DNA of 64,000 nt from Caenimonas sp. SL110. GTDB taxonomy: Bacteria; Pseudomonadota; Gammaproteobacteria; Burkholderiales; Burkholderiaceae_C. The notes beneath the pieces were generated by a model. The model was not told where the DNA came from. It was given only the letters and a program-made list of their open reading frames with translations, and did not search any database. The DNA lies in the NCBI RefSeq assembly GCF_001044395.1, contig NZ_JANU01000006.1:1-64000 (forward strand), in the 5' to 3' direction. Shown here in pieces: positions 1 to 8,708 of this stretch; the stretch's first letter is position 1, and every line of letters starts with the position of its first letter. The translations under genes and the position numbers were made by a program.

Positions 1-39
1 CGACAAAGACTTAGCGCTCAAATGAGAATGTATCTCCGG

Positions 40-121
40 ACACTAGTGGGTCAAGCCCGCAATGACAGCCAAAATACCCGGCTGTCATGCCGGACTCGAT
101 CCGGCATCCACCGCGAAGCGG
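40..121. repeat. Dispersed palindromic (REP-like) element, copy 1
   Basis: A complete palindromic unit lies at 87-107 (ATGCCGGA, 5-base centre, TCCGGCAT). To its left is a 9-base inverted repeat, ATGACAGCC at 62-70 and GGCTGTCAT at 80-88. The same unit recurs near 12.9, 17.8 and 45.3 kb. Here it lies just past the 3' end of the leftward DUF1275 gene. The first 135 bases otherwise hold no gene that I can see. No transposase is nearby. Confidence 0.75.
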
Positions 122-135
122 CAGCTAGCTTCGCG

Positions 136-888
136 TCAGGAACTCGTCCGCCTCAGCTCCACAAAATCCCTGAATAGCGGTATCGCCGAAATGGCAACCA
201 GCACGGTGGCTATCGGCAGCACAGCCGCATAGCCGATCGACTTGAAACTCCACGCACCGACGATGGCGCCGACCAGAAACAGCGCAAAGATCGTGGACAA
301 CACCACAAGCCGCTCACGGTCGGCTCGCACAGGACCGGCTGCGCGACTGCCCCTGTTCCAGTAAACCAGACGCCCCAGTTCAATACCCAGGTCGGTGATC
401 ACGCCGGTCATGTGCGTGGTGCGAATTTCAGCGCGCGAAATCTTGGTGATCACCGCGTTTTGCAGCCCCATGATGAAGCACAGCAACAGCACCGTCGTCG
501 GAACAAACAGTTCCACCAGCGTGTTCAGGTTGGCGCCCAGCACTCCAAAAATCAGCAGCAGCGCTGCCTCCACGATCAGCGGCAACGAAAACTCGCTGTG
601 CAGCCGGTGACCACGCGCCCAGTTGATCAGCACTGCAGTGCACATCGCCCCCGCAATGAACGCAGACAGCAGCGCGATTCCGGCCAGCACGAGCCCGATC
701 TGGCCCAGCACCAGGTCGTCGGCAATCGCCGAGACGATGCCCGTCATGTGCGAGGTATACCGCTGCACCGCCAGAAAGCCCCCCGCATTGATCGCACCCG
801 CCACGAACGCCAGCAACCCGCCCAACTGGCGGTTCGCGCGCTGCGTGCGGTCCCGGCCGGTCAGCTTGTTCAGGAAGATCAGCGGCAT
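136..888 (-). CDS. DUF1275 (YoaK-like) integral membrane protein
   Basis: A 250-residue hydrophobic protein with about six membrane segments. The N-terminal stretch (residues about 20-60, LLAFVAGAINAGGFLAV then TSHMTG) and the internal repeat RTTHMTGVITDLG are typical of the DUF1275/YoaK family, whose substrate is not established. ATG 888 was chosen because it lies 2 bases after the stop of the SLC13 gene. The longer open frame upstream only reads antisense-frame sequence of that gene. It is the last gene of the leftward five-gene operon and probably is co-translated with it. Its role in the sulfide/metalloid context is inferred only from position. Confidence 0.85.
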   Translation of the reverse strand: MPLIFLNKLTGRDRTQRANRQLGGLLAFVAGAINAGGFLAVQRYTSHMTGIVSAIADDLVLGQIGLVLAGIALLSAFIAGAMCTAVLINWARGHRLHSEFSLPLIVEAALLLIFGVLGANLNTLVELFVPTTVLLLCFIMGLQNAVITKISRAEIRTTHMTGVITDLGIELGRLVYWNRGSRAAGPVRADRERLVVLSTIFALFLVGAIVGAWSFKSIGYAAVLPIATVLVAISAIPLFRDFVELRRTSS

Positions 889-890
889 CG

Positions 891-2357
891 TCAGGCAGGC
901 TTGGTCATGTACCCCATCCAGGGCCAGTAGGTCAGCGCGAACACGACCAGCAGCGCCATCGCCGCCAGCGTGATGACAAGACCCGTGCGCACAAAGTCGC
1001 GCGCATCGAAGGTGTCGGTTCCATAAGCAATCATGTTCTGCGGCGCATTCACCGGCAGGATAAAGCCGAAGCTCACGACGAACTGCAGCAGCATCGTCAT
1101 GCCGATCACGTTGATGCCCGGCGTCTGCACGGCCAGCAGCACGCTCATGATGATGGGGATCATGGTGGACGCCAGCGCAGTGGCACTCGCAAAACCCAGG
1201 TGGATGATGATGAGGAACAGCGACAGCAGCATCAGGATGACGAAGGCACTGGCCTGCGCAAGTCCCAGGTTCTGCACGATCAGGTTGGCCAGCCACCCGG
1301 CCGCGCTGGTCTTGAGAAGGGCCGTGCCGATGCTGATGCCCACCGCAAACAGCACCACGGTGCCCCAGGGAAACCCGCGCTGCGACTCCTTCCAGTCCAT
1401 CACGCCGACACGCGGCAGCAGCATCAACGCAATCGCGGCGATGGTCGTCGATGAGGTGTCGAAGTCGTGCAGCACCTTCTCGGTGGCCCAGAAGCCCAGC
1501 AGCACCAGCACGATCGCCAGCAGCTTCCACTCGCGCACCGTTGTCTTGCCGATGGCGTCGAGCTGCTCGCGGATCGCCGCCTGCCCGCCTGCGATCTCTT
1601 CCATTTCGGGCTTCATCAACCGGGTCATGATGAAGTACACCGCAATGCTCAGCAGCGCGGAGAACGGCGCACCCGCCACGAACCACTCCAGCCAGGTGAT
1701 GCTGGTCTGGAACTGCTTTTCGATGAAGCCGATGGCCACCATGTTCTGCGCGGCGGCGGTCTTGATGCCCACGTTCCACACGCTCGCGGTCTGCGCAGCC
1801 GTGATGACCAGCAAGCCCGCGAAGCGGCTGCGCTTGTCCACCTTGAACGCCAGGATGAAGCCCATCATGATGGGCACCAGGCACGCCACCCGCGCCGTCG
1901 TGCTGGGCACGATGAACGACAGCAGAAAGCCCACGACCATCGCGCCGATCACGATGTGGTTGGTGCGCGCATCAACCTTGGACAGCACCAGCAGCGCGAT
2001 GCGCCGGTCCAGGCCGGTGGCCGTCATGGCCGCCGCGATGAAGCAGGCCGCAGCCACCAGCGCCACGGCGCTATTGGAAAAGCCCGACAGCGCCAGTGCG
2101 AGCGCTGCGCCGGTGCCCATGTCCGCGCCCGCAGGCTTTGCCGCATCGGGCACCCACGCCAGCAGGAAGATCATCAGCGCGCCGATCACCACCGCGCTCA
2201 CGGCATAGTCCAGCGCCTCGGTCATCCACACGATCACCGCAAACGCCAGCACCGCGAGCATCACCTGCCCGGCTGCCGGTAGCCCCTTGGCCGCCGGCAT
2301 CCACAGCACCAGGAGCAGCGCTGCCATCGCGATAAACAATCCGGCCTTCTTGATCAT
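891..2357 (-). CDS. SLC13/DASS-family sodium:anion symporter-like permease
   Basis: A 488-residue polytopic membrane protein of the divalent anion:sodium symporter family within the ion-transporter superfamily, which also contains ArsB. Two motif regions fit: VPSTTAR near residue 175, and PVNAPQNMIAYGT near residue 440. About 11-12 hydrophobic segments are visible. The ATG at 2357 overlaps the upstream ATPase stop in an ATGA junction and has AGGAG in front. The family carries dicarboxylates, sulfate or other oxyanions, and the substrate cannot be read from sequence. Its place after arsA makes it the best candidate for an anion channel partner of ArsA, which is inference. Confidence 0.85.
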   Translation of the reverse strand: MIKKAGLFIAMAALLLVLWMPAAKGLPAAGQVMLAVLAFAVIVWMTEALDYAVSAVVIGALMIFLLAWVPDAAKPAGADMGTGAALALALSGFSNSAVALVAAACFIAAAMTATGLDRRIALLVLSKVDARTNHIVIGAMVVGFLLSFIVPSTTARVACLVPIMMGFILAFKVDKRSRFAGLLVITAAQTASVWNVGIKTAAAQNMVAIGFIEKQFQTSITWLEWFVAGAPFSALLSIAVYFIMTRLMKPEMEEIAGGQAAIREQLDAIGKTTVREWKLLAIVLVLLGFWATEKVLHDFDTSSTTIAAIALMLLPRVGVMDWKESQRGFPWGTVVLFAVGISIGTALLKTSAAGWLANLIVQNLGLAQASAFVILMLLSLFLIIIHLGFASATALASTMIPIIMSVLLAVQTPGINVIGMTMLLQFVVSFGFILPVNAPQNMIAYGTDTFDARDFVRTGLVITLAAMALLVVFALTYWPWMGYMTKPA

Positions 2358-5143
2358 GCTGATCTCCTGTTGATGAATTTGCGCAGTTCGCTGACCCACA
2401 GGACGGCGCTTCCCATCGCCAGGCAGACCAGCCACTGGTGCGCAGACAACGGCGCAGTGCCGAAGGCGACGTTCAATATTTCAAGATGGACGACGCCGAC
2501 CTGCAGTACAGCCGACAGCGCAACCGCAGCCCACAGCCACGGATTGCTCGTGAGGTTTTCAAAGGCGCTGGCCGTCTCCGACCGGGCGTTGAAGCAATTG
2601 AACAGGTGGGCAATGACCAGCACGGTGAAACCTGCGGTGCGTGCGTTGGCCAGGTCGCGGTCGCCTTCGATCAAGCCGCCGGGCAGGTACATGTCCATGG
2701 TGAGCAAACTCACCACCGCCACCACCGCACCCAGCAGGACCACACCCTTCCACATATCCGCATCAATCACGCGCTCACCGGCGTGGCGAGGCTTGCGCGC
2801 CATCACGTCGTCGCCCGCAGGGTCTATGCCCATCGCCAGCGCAGGCCATGAATCGGTGATGAGGTTGAGCCAGAGGATTTGCGTGGCGAGCAAAGGCAAA
2901 ACCGGTGCACCGCCCGGCGCGGCAAGGCCGATCACGCCGGCGCCCACCACGCCCAGAAATACGGTGAGCACCTCGCCCATGTTCGACGACAAGAGGTATC
3001 GCAGGAACTTGCGGATGTTGTCGAAGATGCCGCGCCCTTCCCTCACCGCATGGACGATGGTGGCGAAGTTGTCGTCGGCCAGGATCATGCGCGCCGCGCC
3101 CTTGGCGACCTCGGTGCCCGTCACACCCATCGCGACGCCAATGTCTGCCGCCTTGAGGGCCGGCGCATCGTTGACTCCATCTCCGGTCATGGCCACGATA
3201 TTTCCGTCGGCCTGCAGCGCGCCCACGATGCGCAGCTTGTGCGCAGGCGCGACGCGCGCGAACACGGATGTCTCTCGCACGGCTTGCGCAAAGCCCGCTT
3301 CGTCCAGCTGGTCGAGTTCGATGCCGGTCAATGCCGTTGCACCGGCATCCACAAGTCCGAGGTCGGCAGCAATGCGAGCCGCCGTGCGCGGATGGTCGCC
3401 CGTGATCATGATGACGCGGATACCGGCGCGGCGGGCCTGCGCAATCGCTACTGCGGCCTCTTCGCGGGGCGGATCGATGATGCCGGCGGTGCCAACAAAA
3501 ATGAGGTCACGCTCCAGCAGTTCAGCCGCTTCCAGGTCCTCGTCGGGGCCTAGCGGGCGATAAGCAACGGCCAATGTGCGCAAGGCTGCATCGGACAGGG
3601 TGTCGACGTCTTTCAGCACTCTTGCCCGCAGCGCGTCGTCGAGTGCCACGACTTCCATGCCGACCCGCGCGCGCGTGCACAGGCGCAGCAGCACATCGGG
3701 CGCGCCCTTGCAGATGACGACGCGCTCATCGCCATGCTCATGGTCGATCTCGATGCTCGACATCCGCTTGCGCTCGGAGGTAAACGGGATCTCGGCGATC
3801 CGGTCGAACCGCTTTTCGCGCCGCTCGGTCGCACCCAGCTTGCGTTCGGCCACCAGGAATGCAGCCTCGGTCGGATCGCCGTGGACTTCCCAGGAACCAT
3901 CTGCCAGTTGCCGCAGCGATGCGTTGCCCGCGAGGCTGCCGCCGCTCAAAAGCACCACATGCTCGGCATGCACAAGGCCCGATTGCAGGTTGGCCCCCTT
4001 GTGCTCCACCTGGCCTTCGGGCGAGTAGCCGACGCCGGTCACCTCGGTCGACCCAGAGGCCGTCATGACGCGCACGATCGTCATCTCGGACCGGGTCAGC
4101 GTACCGGTCTTGTCGGAGCAGATCACGGTGGTGGCGCCCAGCGTCTCGACCGATGACAGGTTCTTGATGATGGCGTTGTGCCGGGCCATGCGCTGCACGC
4201 CCAGTGCCAGCACCACCGACAAGATCGCCGGCAGGCCTTCCGGCACCGCGGCCACGGCGAGCGCCACACCCAGCAGCAAGACACCCACCACGCCTGCGAC
4301 GCTGTCCGGCCGGTAGATGAAGAGCACGGCGGCAACCACGACCACCGCGATGACCAGCACCGCGATACCCAGCATCCGCCCGATCAGGGTGATTTCTTTT
4401 TCCAGCGGTGTGCGCTGCTGCTCTGTGGTCGCCAGCATTCCGGCAATCGAGCCCATCTGCGTGGCCATGCCGGTGGCAACCACCAGCGCACGACCGGTGC
4501 CCTGGGCGACGAACGTGCCCTTGAACACCATGTTCAGCCGATCGCCCAGCGCCGCAGCAGCCGCGAGCGGCGCAATGTCCTTGAGCACGGCGGCGCTCTC
4601 ACCGGTCAGCGAGCTTTCCTGTATCTGCAGCGATGCGGCCTGCACCAGGCGGGCATCGGCTGCGATGGCATCGCCCTCGGCGAGCACCAGCAGATCGCCC
4701 TTGACGAGGTTCGCGCTCGGCACCCGTTGTGCCTGCCCGCCCCGCACGACCGAAGCCGTGGGCGCACTCATGCGCGCGAGCGCGGCCACGGCGTCGTGCG
4801 CCTTGGCTTCCTGCACATGGCCCAGCACTGCGTTGAGGATGACGATGGCGGCCACGACGATCGCGTCCACCGGCCAGCCCGACATGCCCTCGAACACCCA
4901 TGCGGCGATCGAGATCGCAATCGCGGCCAGCAAGAGATAGATGAGCGGGTCCTGGAACTGCGCCAGCACCCGGCGCCACGCGGGGGTGCGCGCCACGGCG
5001 ATGAGTTCGTTTTCGCCGTCGTTCGCGAGGCGGCGCGCAGCTTCAACCGCCGTGAGGCCGAGTTCCAGGTCCGAGTCGAGCGAACGTGCGAGATCGTCGA
5101 CGGAGGCTACAGAGGGATCGCCTGGTTGCCCGGTCTGCGCCAT
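2354..5143 (-). CDS. P2-type cation-transporting ATPase
   Basis: A 929-residue P-type ATPase. It has an N-terminal cation-ATPase domain (from about residue 12), TGES at 180-183 (actuator), PEGLP at 301-305 in the fourth membrane segment, the phosphorylated Asp in DKTGTLT (Asp 344), and the MTGDGVNDAP hinge. PEGLP with these spacings is typical of Ca2+/Na+-type P2 pumps. It lacks the CPC motif and HMA domains of heavy-metal P1B pumps. The ATG at 5143 shares one base with the arsA stop (TAATG), so translation is coupled. The open frame continues upstream to 5335 inside arsA, and I reject that extension. The ion carried is unknown. Ca2+ or Mn2+ are plausible. Confidence 0.93.
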   Translation of the reverse strand: MAQTGQPGDPSVASVDDLARSLDSDLELGLTAVEAARRLANDGENELIAVARTPAWRRVLAQFQDPLIYLLLAAIAISIAAWVFEGMSGWPVDAIVVAAIVILNAVLGHVQEAKAHDAVAALARMSAPTASVVRGGQAQRVPSANLVKGDLLVLAEGDAIAADARLVQAASLQIQESSLTGESAAVLKDIAPLAAAAALGDRLNMVFKGTFVAQGTGRALVVATGMATQMGSIAGMLATTEQQRTPLEKEITLIGRMLGIAVLVIAVVVVAAVLFIYRPDSVAGVVGVLLLGVALAVAAVPEGLPAILSVVLALGVQRMARHNAIIKNLSSVETLGATTVICSDKTGTLTRSEMTIVRVMTASGSTEVTGVGYSPEGQVEHKGANLQSGLVHAEHVVLLSGGSLAGNASLRQLADGSWEVHGDPTEAAFLVAERKLGATERREKRFDRIAEIPFTSERKRMSSIEIDHEHGDERVVICKGAPDVLLRLCTRARVGMEVVALDDALRARVLKDVDTLSDAALRTLAVAYRPLGPDEDLEAAELLERDLIFVGTAGIIDPPREEAAVAIAQARRAGIRVIMITGDHPRTAARIAADLGLVDAGATALTGIELDQLDEAGFAQAVRETSVFARVAPAHKLRIVGALQADGNIVAMTGDGVNDAPALKAADIGVAMGVTGTEVAKGAARMILADDNFATIVHAVREGRGIFDNIRKFLRYLLSSNMGEVLTVFLGVVGAGVIGLAAPGGAPVLPLLATQILWLNLITDSWPALAMGIDPAGDDVMARKPRHAGERVIDADMWKGVVLLGAVVAVVSLLTMDMYLPGGLIEGDRDLANARTAGFTVLVIAHLFNCFNARSETASAFENLTSNPWLWAAVALSAVLQVGVVHLEILNVAFGTAPLSAHQWLVCLAMGSAVLWVSELRKFINRRSA

Positions 5144-6939
5144 TACTGTGCGGGCGTCACCAGCTTTGACAGTTCGGTCACTCCGACGGGAGGACGGGTG
5201 AGCCATGGAAGGACGAACAGCCGCCGGGCCAATCCGCCCGACATTCTCTTGATCTGCTTGCGCTCGCCCTCCAGCCGCGCCCGCAGCAAGGTATCGCGTG
5301 TGCCTGCGGCGATCACGCTCTTGTTGAGGACCCATGCATAGGGTTCGATGCCGGCGCGGCGCAGGTCGTCTTGCAAAGCCGCCGCTTGCGACACGGGCGT
5401 CACCTCGGGCAAGGTCACCAGGATGATTCGGGTGTATGACGCATCCTGCAGCCGCATCAAGGGCGTGATGACGCGCGCAGCCCCTGCTTGCTTGCCGGTT
5501 CCTTCGTACGCCTGCATCATTTGCCGATGATAGGCCCCCGTGGCGTCCATCAGCAGCAGCGAGTGCCCGGTCGGCGCGGTGTCGAGCACCACGAATGCAC
5601 TTCGCGCTTCACTGACGATGTGCGAGAACGCATGGAACACCGCGACCTCTTCGGTGCAGGGCGATTGCAGGTCTTCCAGCATGAGCGCCTGTTCCTGCGC
5701 ATCGAGGCCGGGCGACTTCGCCGCCATCATCTTGTCGATGTAGCGCTGCGTCTCGACCTTGGGGTCGATGCGGTCCACGCGCAGTCCCGGCACCTCGCCC
5801 TGCATCGTCACTGCCAGATGCGCGGCCGGGTCGGTGGTGCTCAGGTGCACCGTCTTGCCGCGCTGGGTCAGCCCGATGGCCAGGGCCGCAGCAACGGTCG
5901 TCTTGCCGACTCCGCCCTTTCCCATGACCATGATCAGCCCGCGCCCCGCGGCGGCCAGTTCGTCGGCCAGCGCGGAAAGATCCTGGAGGTCGTCGATCTG
6001 AACCGGGGTCACTGCAATGGCAGGCCGGGCTGTTGCATTTTCCGCATTCGCCGCATCCCCCGAAAGCAGGGCACGCAACGCTGGCAGACCGACCGTGTCG
6101 AAGGCGCGAAGCGGCACCTGGTCCTGCGGCAGTGCGCCCAATGTGGCGGGCATTTTTGCCAGCGCCTCGCGCTCCAGCGCTTCGATGGATGCGGCAACCG
6201 CATCGCCCGCGTCGCTGGCGTGGAACACACCGTTGACGATCAGCCGCTGGTTGTTCAGACCCAGCGTGCGCAATTCATCGCTGGTGCGCGCGGCTTCGGC
6301 AATGGCGCCCTTGTCGGCGCGGGTCACCAGCACCACCGTCGTCTGCGCCGGATCGCTCAATGCAGCCAGCGCCGCATTGAATCGCTCCTCCTGCATCTTC
6401 AACCCCGAGTGCGGCCCGAGGCACGAAGCGCCCCTGTCGTTGCCGCCCAGGAAACCGCTCCAGGCCTTGGGCAGGCTGAGCAGGCGCAGCGTGTGCCCGG
6501 TGGGTGCGGTGTCGAAGATGACGTGATCGAACAGGGCGCCGTCTCCTGACAGGAGCGATGCAAACTCATCGAAAGAAGCGATCTCGGTGGTGCAGGCACC
6601 CGAGAGTTGCTCGCGCACTTCGGCCAGTTCTGACGAATTCGCATCGGTCCCCATCTGCGCCAGCACGCGCTGGCGATAGGACTCGGCCGCCGTATCGGGG
6701 TCGATGTTCAGGACCGACAGGCCGGGCGCACCGGGCACAGGAACCGGCGAGTTGCGAAGGGCGATGCCCATCATCTCGTCCAGGTTCGAGGCTGCGTCGG
6801 TGCTCACCAGCAGGACGCGCTTGCCAGAGTCGGCAAGCGCAAGCGCCGTGGCCGCCGAAAGCGACGTCTTTCCGACACCTCCTTTGCCGGTGAAGAAAAG
6901 ATGGCGCGTCGGCTGGTTCAGCCACGACATGTCAGGCAT
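5143..6939 (-). CDS. arsA: Arsenite-type ATPase ArsA, two-domain
   Basis: A 598-residue soluble ATPase with two homologous halves. P-loops GKGGVGKT lie at 18-25 and 340-347, and DTAPTGH motifs occur in both halves. The three metalloid-binding cysteines of enterobacterial ArsA appear to be kept: Cys116 in SGACTTE, Cys173 in GASCLGP and Cys428 in SPCTEE. ArsA normally energises the ArsB efflux channel for As(III)/Sb(III). No arsB, arsC or arsD lies nearby. Instead the gene sits 9 bases after a persulfide-dioxygenase-like gene and overlaps a P-type ATPase gene. The ribosome-binding site AAGGAA overlaps the upstream stop. It could be a genuine metalloid pump subunit or a repurposed one. Confidence 0.93.
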   Translation of the reverse strand: MPDMSWLNQPTRHLFFTGKGGVGKTSLSAATALALADSGKRVLLVSTDAASNLDEMMGIALRNSPVPVPGAPGLSVLNIDPDTAAESYRQRVLAQMGTDANSSELAEVREQLSGACTTEIASFDEFASLLSGDGALFDHVIFDTAPTGHTLRLLSLPKAWSGFLGGNDRGASCLGPHSGLKMQEERFNAALAALSDPAQTTVVLVTRADKGAIAEAARTSDELRTLGLNNQRLIVNGVFHASDAGDAVAASIEALEREALAKMPATLGALPQDQVPLRAFDTVGLPALRALLSGDAANAENATARPAIAVTPVQIDDLQDLSALADELAAAGRGLIMVMGKGGVGKTTVAAALAIGLTQRGKTVHLSTTDPAAHLAVTMQGEVPGLRVDRIDPKVETQRYIDKMMAAKSPGLDAQEQALMLEDLQSPCTEEVAVFHAFSHIVSEARSAFVVLDTAPTGHSLLLMDATGAYHRQMMQAYEGTGKQAGAARVITPLMRLQDASYTRIILVTLPEVTPVSQAAALQDDLRRAGIEPYAWVLNKSVIAAGTRDTLLRARLEGERKQIKRMSGGLARRLFVLPWLTRPPVGVTELSKLVTPAQ

Positions 6940-6948
6940 GCAGGTTCC

Positions 6949-7830
6949 TTATCGATGTACCGGCAACGCATTGAGCGGAATGCGCAGGTAAGAGACGCCG
7001 TTCTCGTCGGCGGGTGGCAATTGTCCGGCGCGGACATTCACCTGGATGGACGGCAGGATGAGCGTGGGCACATCGAGCGTGGCGTCGCGCGCCTTGCGCA
7101 TCGCGACGAATTCTTCTTCGGTGATGCCGTCACGCGCGTGGATGTTGCCCGCGCGTTGAGCAGCGACCGTCGTCTGCCAGGCCGCGTCGCGCGTCACGGG
7201 CGGATAGTCATGGCAGACGTACATCGTGGTCTCGGGCGGCAGCGCAAGCAGCTTGCGCATCGACCGGTACAGCTCATGCGCATCGCCACCCGGAAAGTCC
7301 GCGCGCGCGCTGCCCACGTCGGGCATGAAGAGCGTGTCGCCAACGAACACCGAGCCATCGATCAGGTAGGCCATGTCGGCGGGCGTGTGGCCCGGCACGA
7401 GGATGGCCGTGGCCTGCACGCCGCCGATCATGAAGGTTTCGCCGTCCTTGAACAGGTGGTCGAACTGGCTGCCGTCGGGCAGGAAATTGCGCTCCAGGTT
7501 GTAGAGCTTCTTGAACACACCCTGCACCACGCGAATGTTCTCGCCGATGGCGATCTTGCCGCCGGCCTGCTGCTGGAGGTAGCGCGCGCCGGACAGGTGA
7601 TCCGCATGGGCATGCGTCTCCAGGATCCAGTCGAGGGTCAGGTCCTTGTCTTTCAGGCACGCGAGCACCTGGTCGGCTGACGTGGTGCTGGTGTGGCCGG
7701 ACTTGAAGTCGTAGTCGAGCACAGGGTCTATCACCGCCGCGCGACGGGTGGCGGGGTCCCACACCACATAGCTGACAGTCCATGTGTTCGGGTCAAAGAA
7801 GGCTTCGGTCCTGATTTGGGGCTGGTTCAT
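6949..7830 (-). CDS. blh: Blh/ETHE1-like metallo-beta-lactamase (probable persulfide dioxygenase)
   Basis: A 293-residue metallo-beta-lactamase-fold protein. The metal motif HAHADH is near residue 103, with further His/Asp ligands in VPGHTPAD, VFVGDTLF and CHDYPP. Members of the Blh/ETHE1 group oxidise glutathione persulfide in sulfide detoxification and typically sit beside bigR. That is the arrangement here: the gene diverges from bigR across a 99-base shared promoter. The ATG at 7830 is preceded by AAGGAA. It heads the leftward operon with arsA, the P-type ATPase, the SLC13 permease and DUF1275. Persulfide activity is inferred from family and context. Confidence 0.88.
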   Translation of the reverse strand: MNQPQIRTEAFFDPNTWTVSYVVWDPATRRAAVIDPVLDYDFKSGHTSTTSADQVLACLKDKDLTLDWILETHAHADHLSGARYLQQQAGGKIAIGENIRVVQGVFKKLYNLERNFLPDGSQFDHLFKDGETFMIGGVQATAILVPGHTPADMAYLIDGSVFVGDTLFMPDVGSARADFPGGDAHELYRSMRKLLALPPETTMYVCHDYPPVTRDAAWQTTVAAQRAGNIHARDGITEEEFVAMRKARDATLDVPTLILPSIQVNVRAGQLPPADENGVSYLRIPLNALPVHR

Positions 7831-7857
7831 CGCATTTCCTTTTGCAGTTTCGATCTA

Positions 7858-7894
7858 TTGACGGATATTATATTACTTGATATATTATCTGCAA
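7858..7894. promoter_or_regulatory. Bidirectional promoter with overlapping BigR-type operator
   Basis: Rightward promoter for bigR: TTGACG at 7858-7863, 17-base spacer, TATATT at 7881-7886. Leftward promoter for blh, read on the minus strand: TTGCAG (7894-7889), 16-base spacer, TATAAT (7872-7867). The two -10/-35 sets interleave. Between them lies an imperfect AT-rich dyad at 7867-7888 (ATTATAT, 8 bases, ATATTAT) that covers both -10 elements. In a GC-rich genome this AT island stands out. Repressor binding here would be expected to shut both operons, which is inference from geometry. Confidence 0.7.
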
Positions 7895-7929
7895 CCCTGT
7901 TCAATCAACCCGCCTCAATTGCATCCCTC

Positions 7930-8256
7930 ATGAAAGAACCTGTACTCATCCTCGACCCCGAAGCGCTGCGTGCCGCTGCGGGCAAGGCCGTCGGCACGCT
8001 GAAACTGCTGGCCAATGTCGAACGCATGCTGCTGCTGTGCCAGCTGTCGCAAGGCGAAATGTGCGTGAGCGACCTTGAAGTCAAGCTCGACATCCACCAG
8101 CCGACGCTGTCGCAGCAGCTGGGCGTTCTGCGCAGCGAAGGCGTTGTGAGCACGCGCCGCGAAGGCAAGAACATCATCTACGCAATCGCCGATCCCGACT
8201 TGATCGAAATCATCTCGGTGCTTTATGACCTCTACTGTCCAAAGGATGAAAAATGA
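7930..8256 (+). CDS. bigR: BigR/SqrR-type ArsR-family sulfide-responsive repressor
   Basis: A 108-residue winged-helix ArsR-family protein with the recognition helix around [13 protein letters not shown]. Cysteines are at 37, 45 and 103. The 37 to 103 spacing of 66 residues equals that of the redox pair in BigR (42/108) and SqrR (41/107), which form a disulfide or polysulfide bridge on exposure to persulfide and then release DNA. The ATG at 7930 was chosen as the family-like start. The open frame upstream runs back through the promoter. The stop overlaps the next gene by ATGA. It probably represses itself, the YeeE/YedE genes and the divergent blh-arsA operon. Confidence 0.9.
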   Translation: MKEPVLILDPEALRAAAGKAVGTLKLLANVERMLLLCQLSQGEMCVSDLEVKLDIHQPTLSQQLGVLRSEGVVSTRREGKNIIYAIADPDLIEIISVLYDLYCPKDEK

Positions 8257-8687
8257 CAATCGCATGGAATGAATTCACCCCGTGGTCCGCGCTGGCCGGT
8301 GGCGCGCTGATCGGTCTTGCTGCCGCGATGTTCGTGCTGCTCAACGGCCGCATTGCCGGTATCAGCGGCGTGCTGGGCGGCTTGCTCAAACCCGTGAAGG
8401 GCGACATTGGCTGGCGCGTTGCCTTCATGGTCGGGCTGGTGGGTGCACCGCTCGTCTATGCGCTGGTGGCTGCCTTGCCTGTCCCCCGGATCGATGCGGG
8501 CTTCGGCGCTCTTGTGCTTGCCGGCTTGCTGGTGGGCGTGGGAACGCGCTACGGCGCAGGCTGCACCAGCGGCCACGGCGTTTGCGGGCTTTCGCGCCTG
8601 TCGCCGCGTTCGCTGGTGGCAACGGCTGCGTTCATGGGCGCGGGCTTTGCCACCGTCTTCGTCATGCGTCACATTCTCGGCATCTGA
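8253..8687 (+). CDS. YeeE/YedE sulfur-transport half-protein (PmpA-like)
   Basis: A 144-residue membrane protein of the YeeE/YedE (DUF395) family, related to half of the thiosulfate transporter TsuA. Four to five hydrophobic segments are visible. The signature [20 protein letters not shown] (about residues 97-116) carries the two cysteines thought to relay sulfur compounds in this family. It overlaps bigR by four bases and is followed 21 bases later by a second half, so the two probably pair in the membrane. Import or export of a sulfur species such as thiosulfate or persulfide is likely, but the direction is unknown. Confidence 0.88.
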   Translation: MTIAWNEFTPWSALAGGALIGLAAAMFVLLNGRIAGISGVLGGLLKPVKGDIGWRVAFMVGLVGAPLVYALVAALPVPRIDAGFGALVLAGLLVGVGTRYGAGCTSGHGVCGLSRLSPRSLVATAAFMGAGFATVFVMRHILGI

Positions 8688-8708
8688 ACAGCCACCTGAA
8701 GGATCAAC

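Noticed and set aside
136..1884. A 582-residue open frame on the minus strand running through both DUF1275 and most of the SLC13 gene.
   Set aside because: Only the last 250 residues are DUF1275. The rest is a low-hydrophobicity shadow of the SLC13 gene, and the real start at 888 follows that gene's stop by 2 bases.
5143..5335. An N-terminal extension of the P-type ATPase up to 5335.
   Set aside because: It would lie inside arsA in another frame. The ATG at 5143 joined to the arsA stop (TAATG) fits the operon pattern and family homology.
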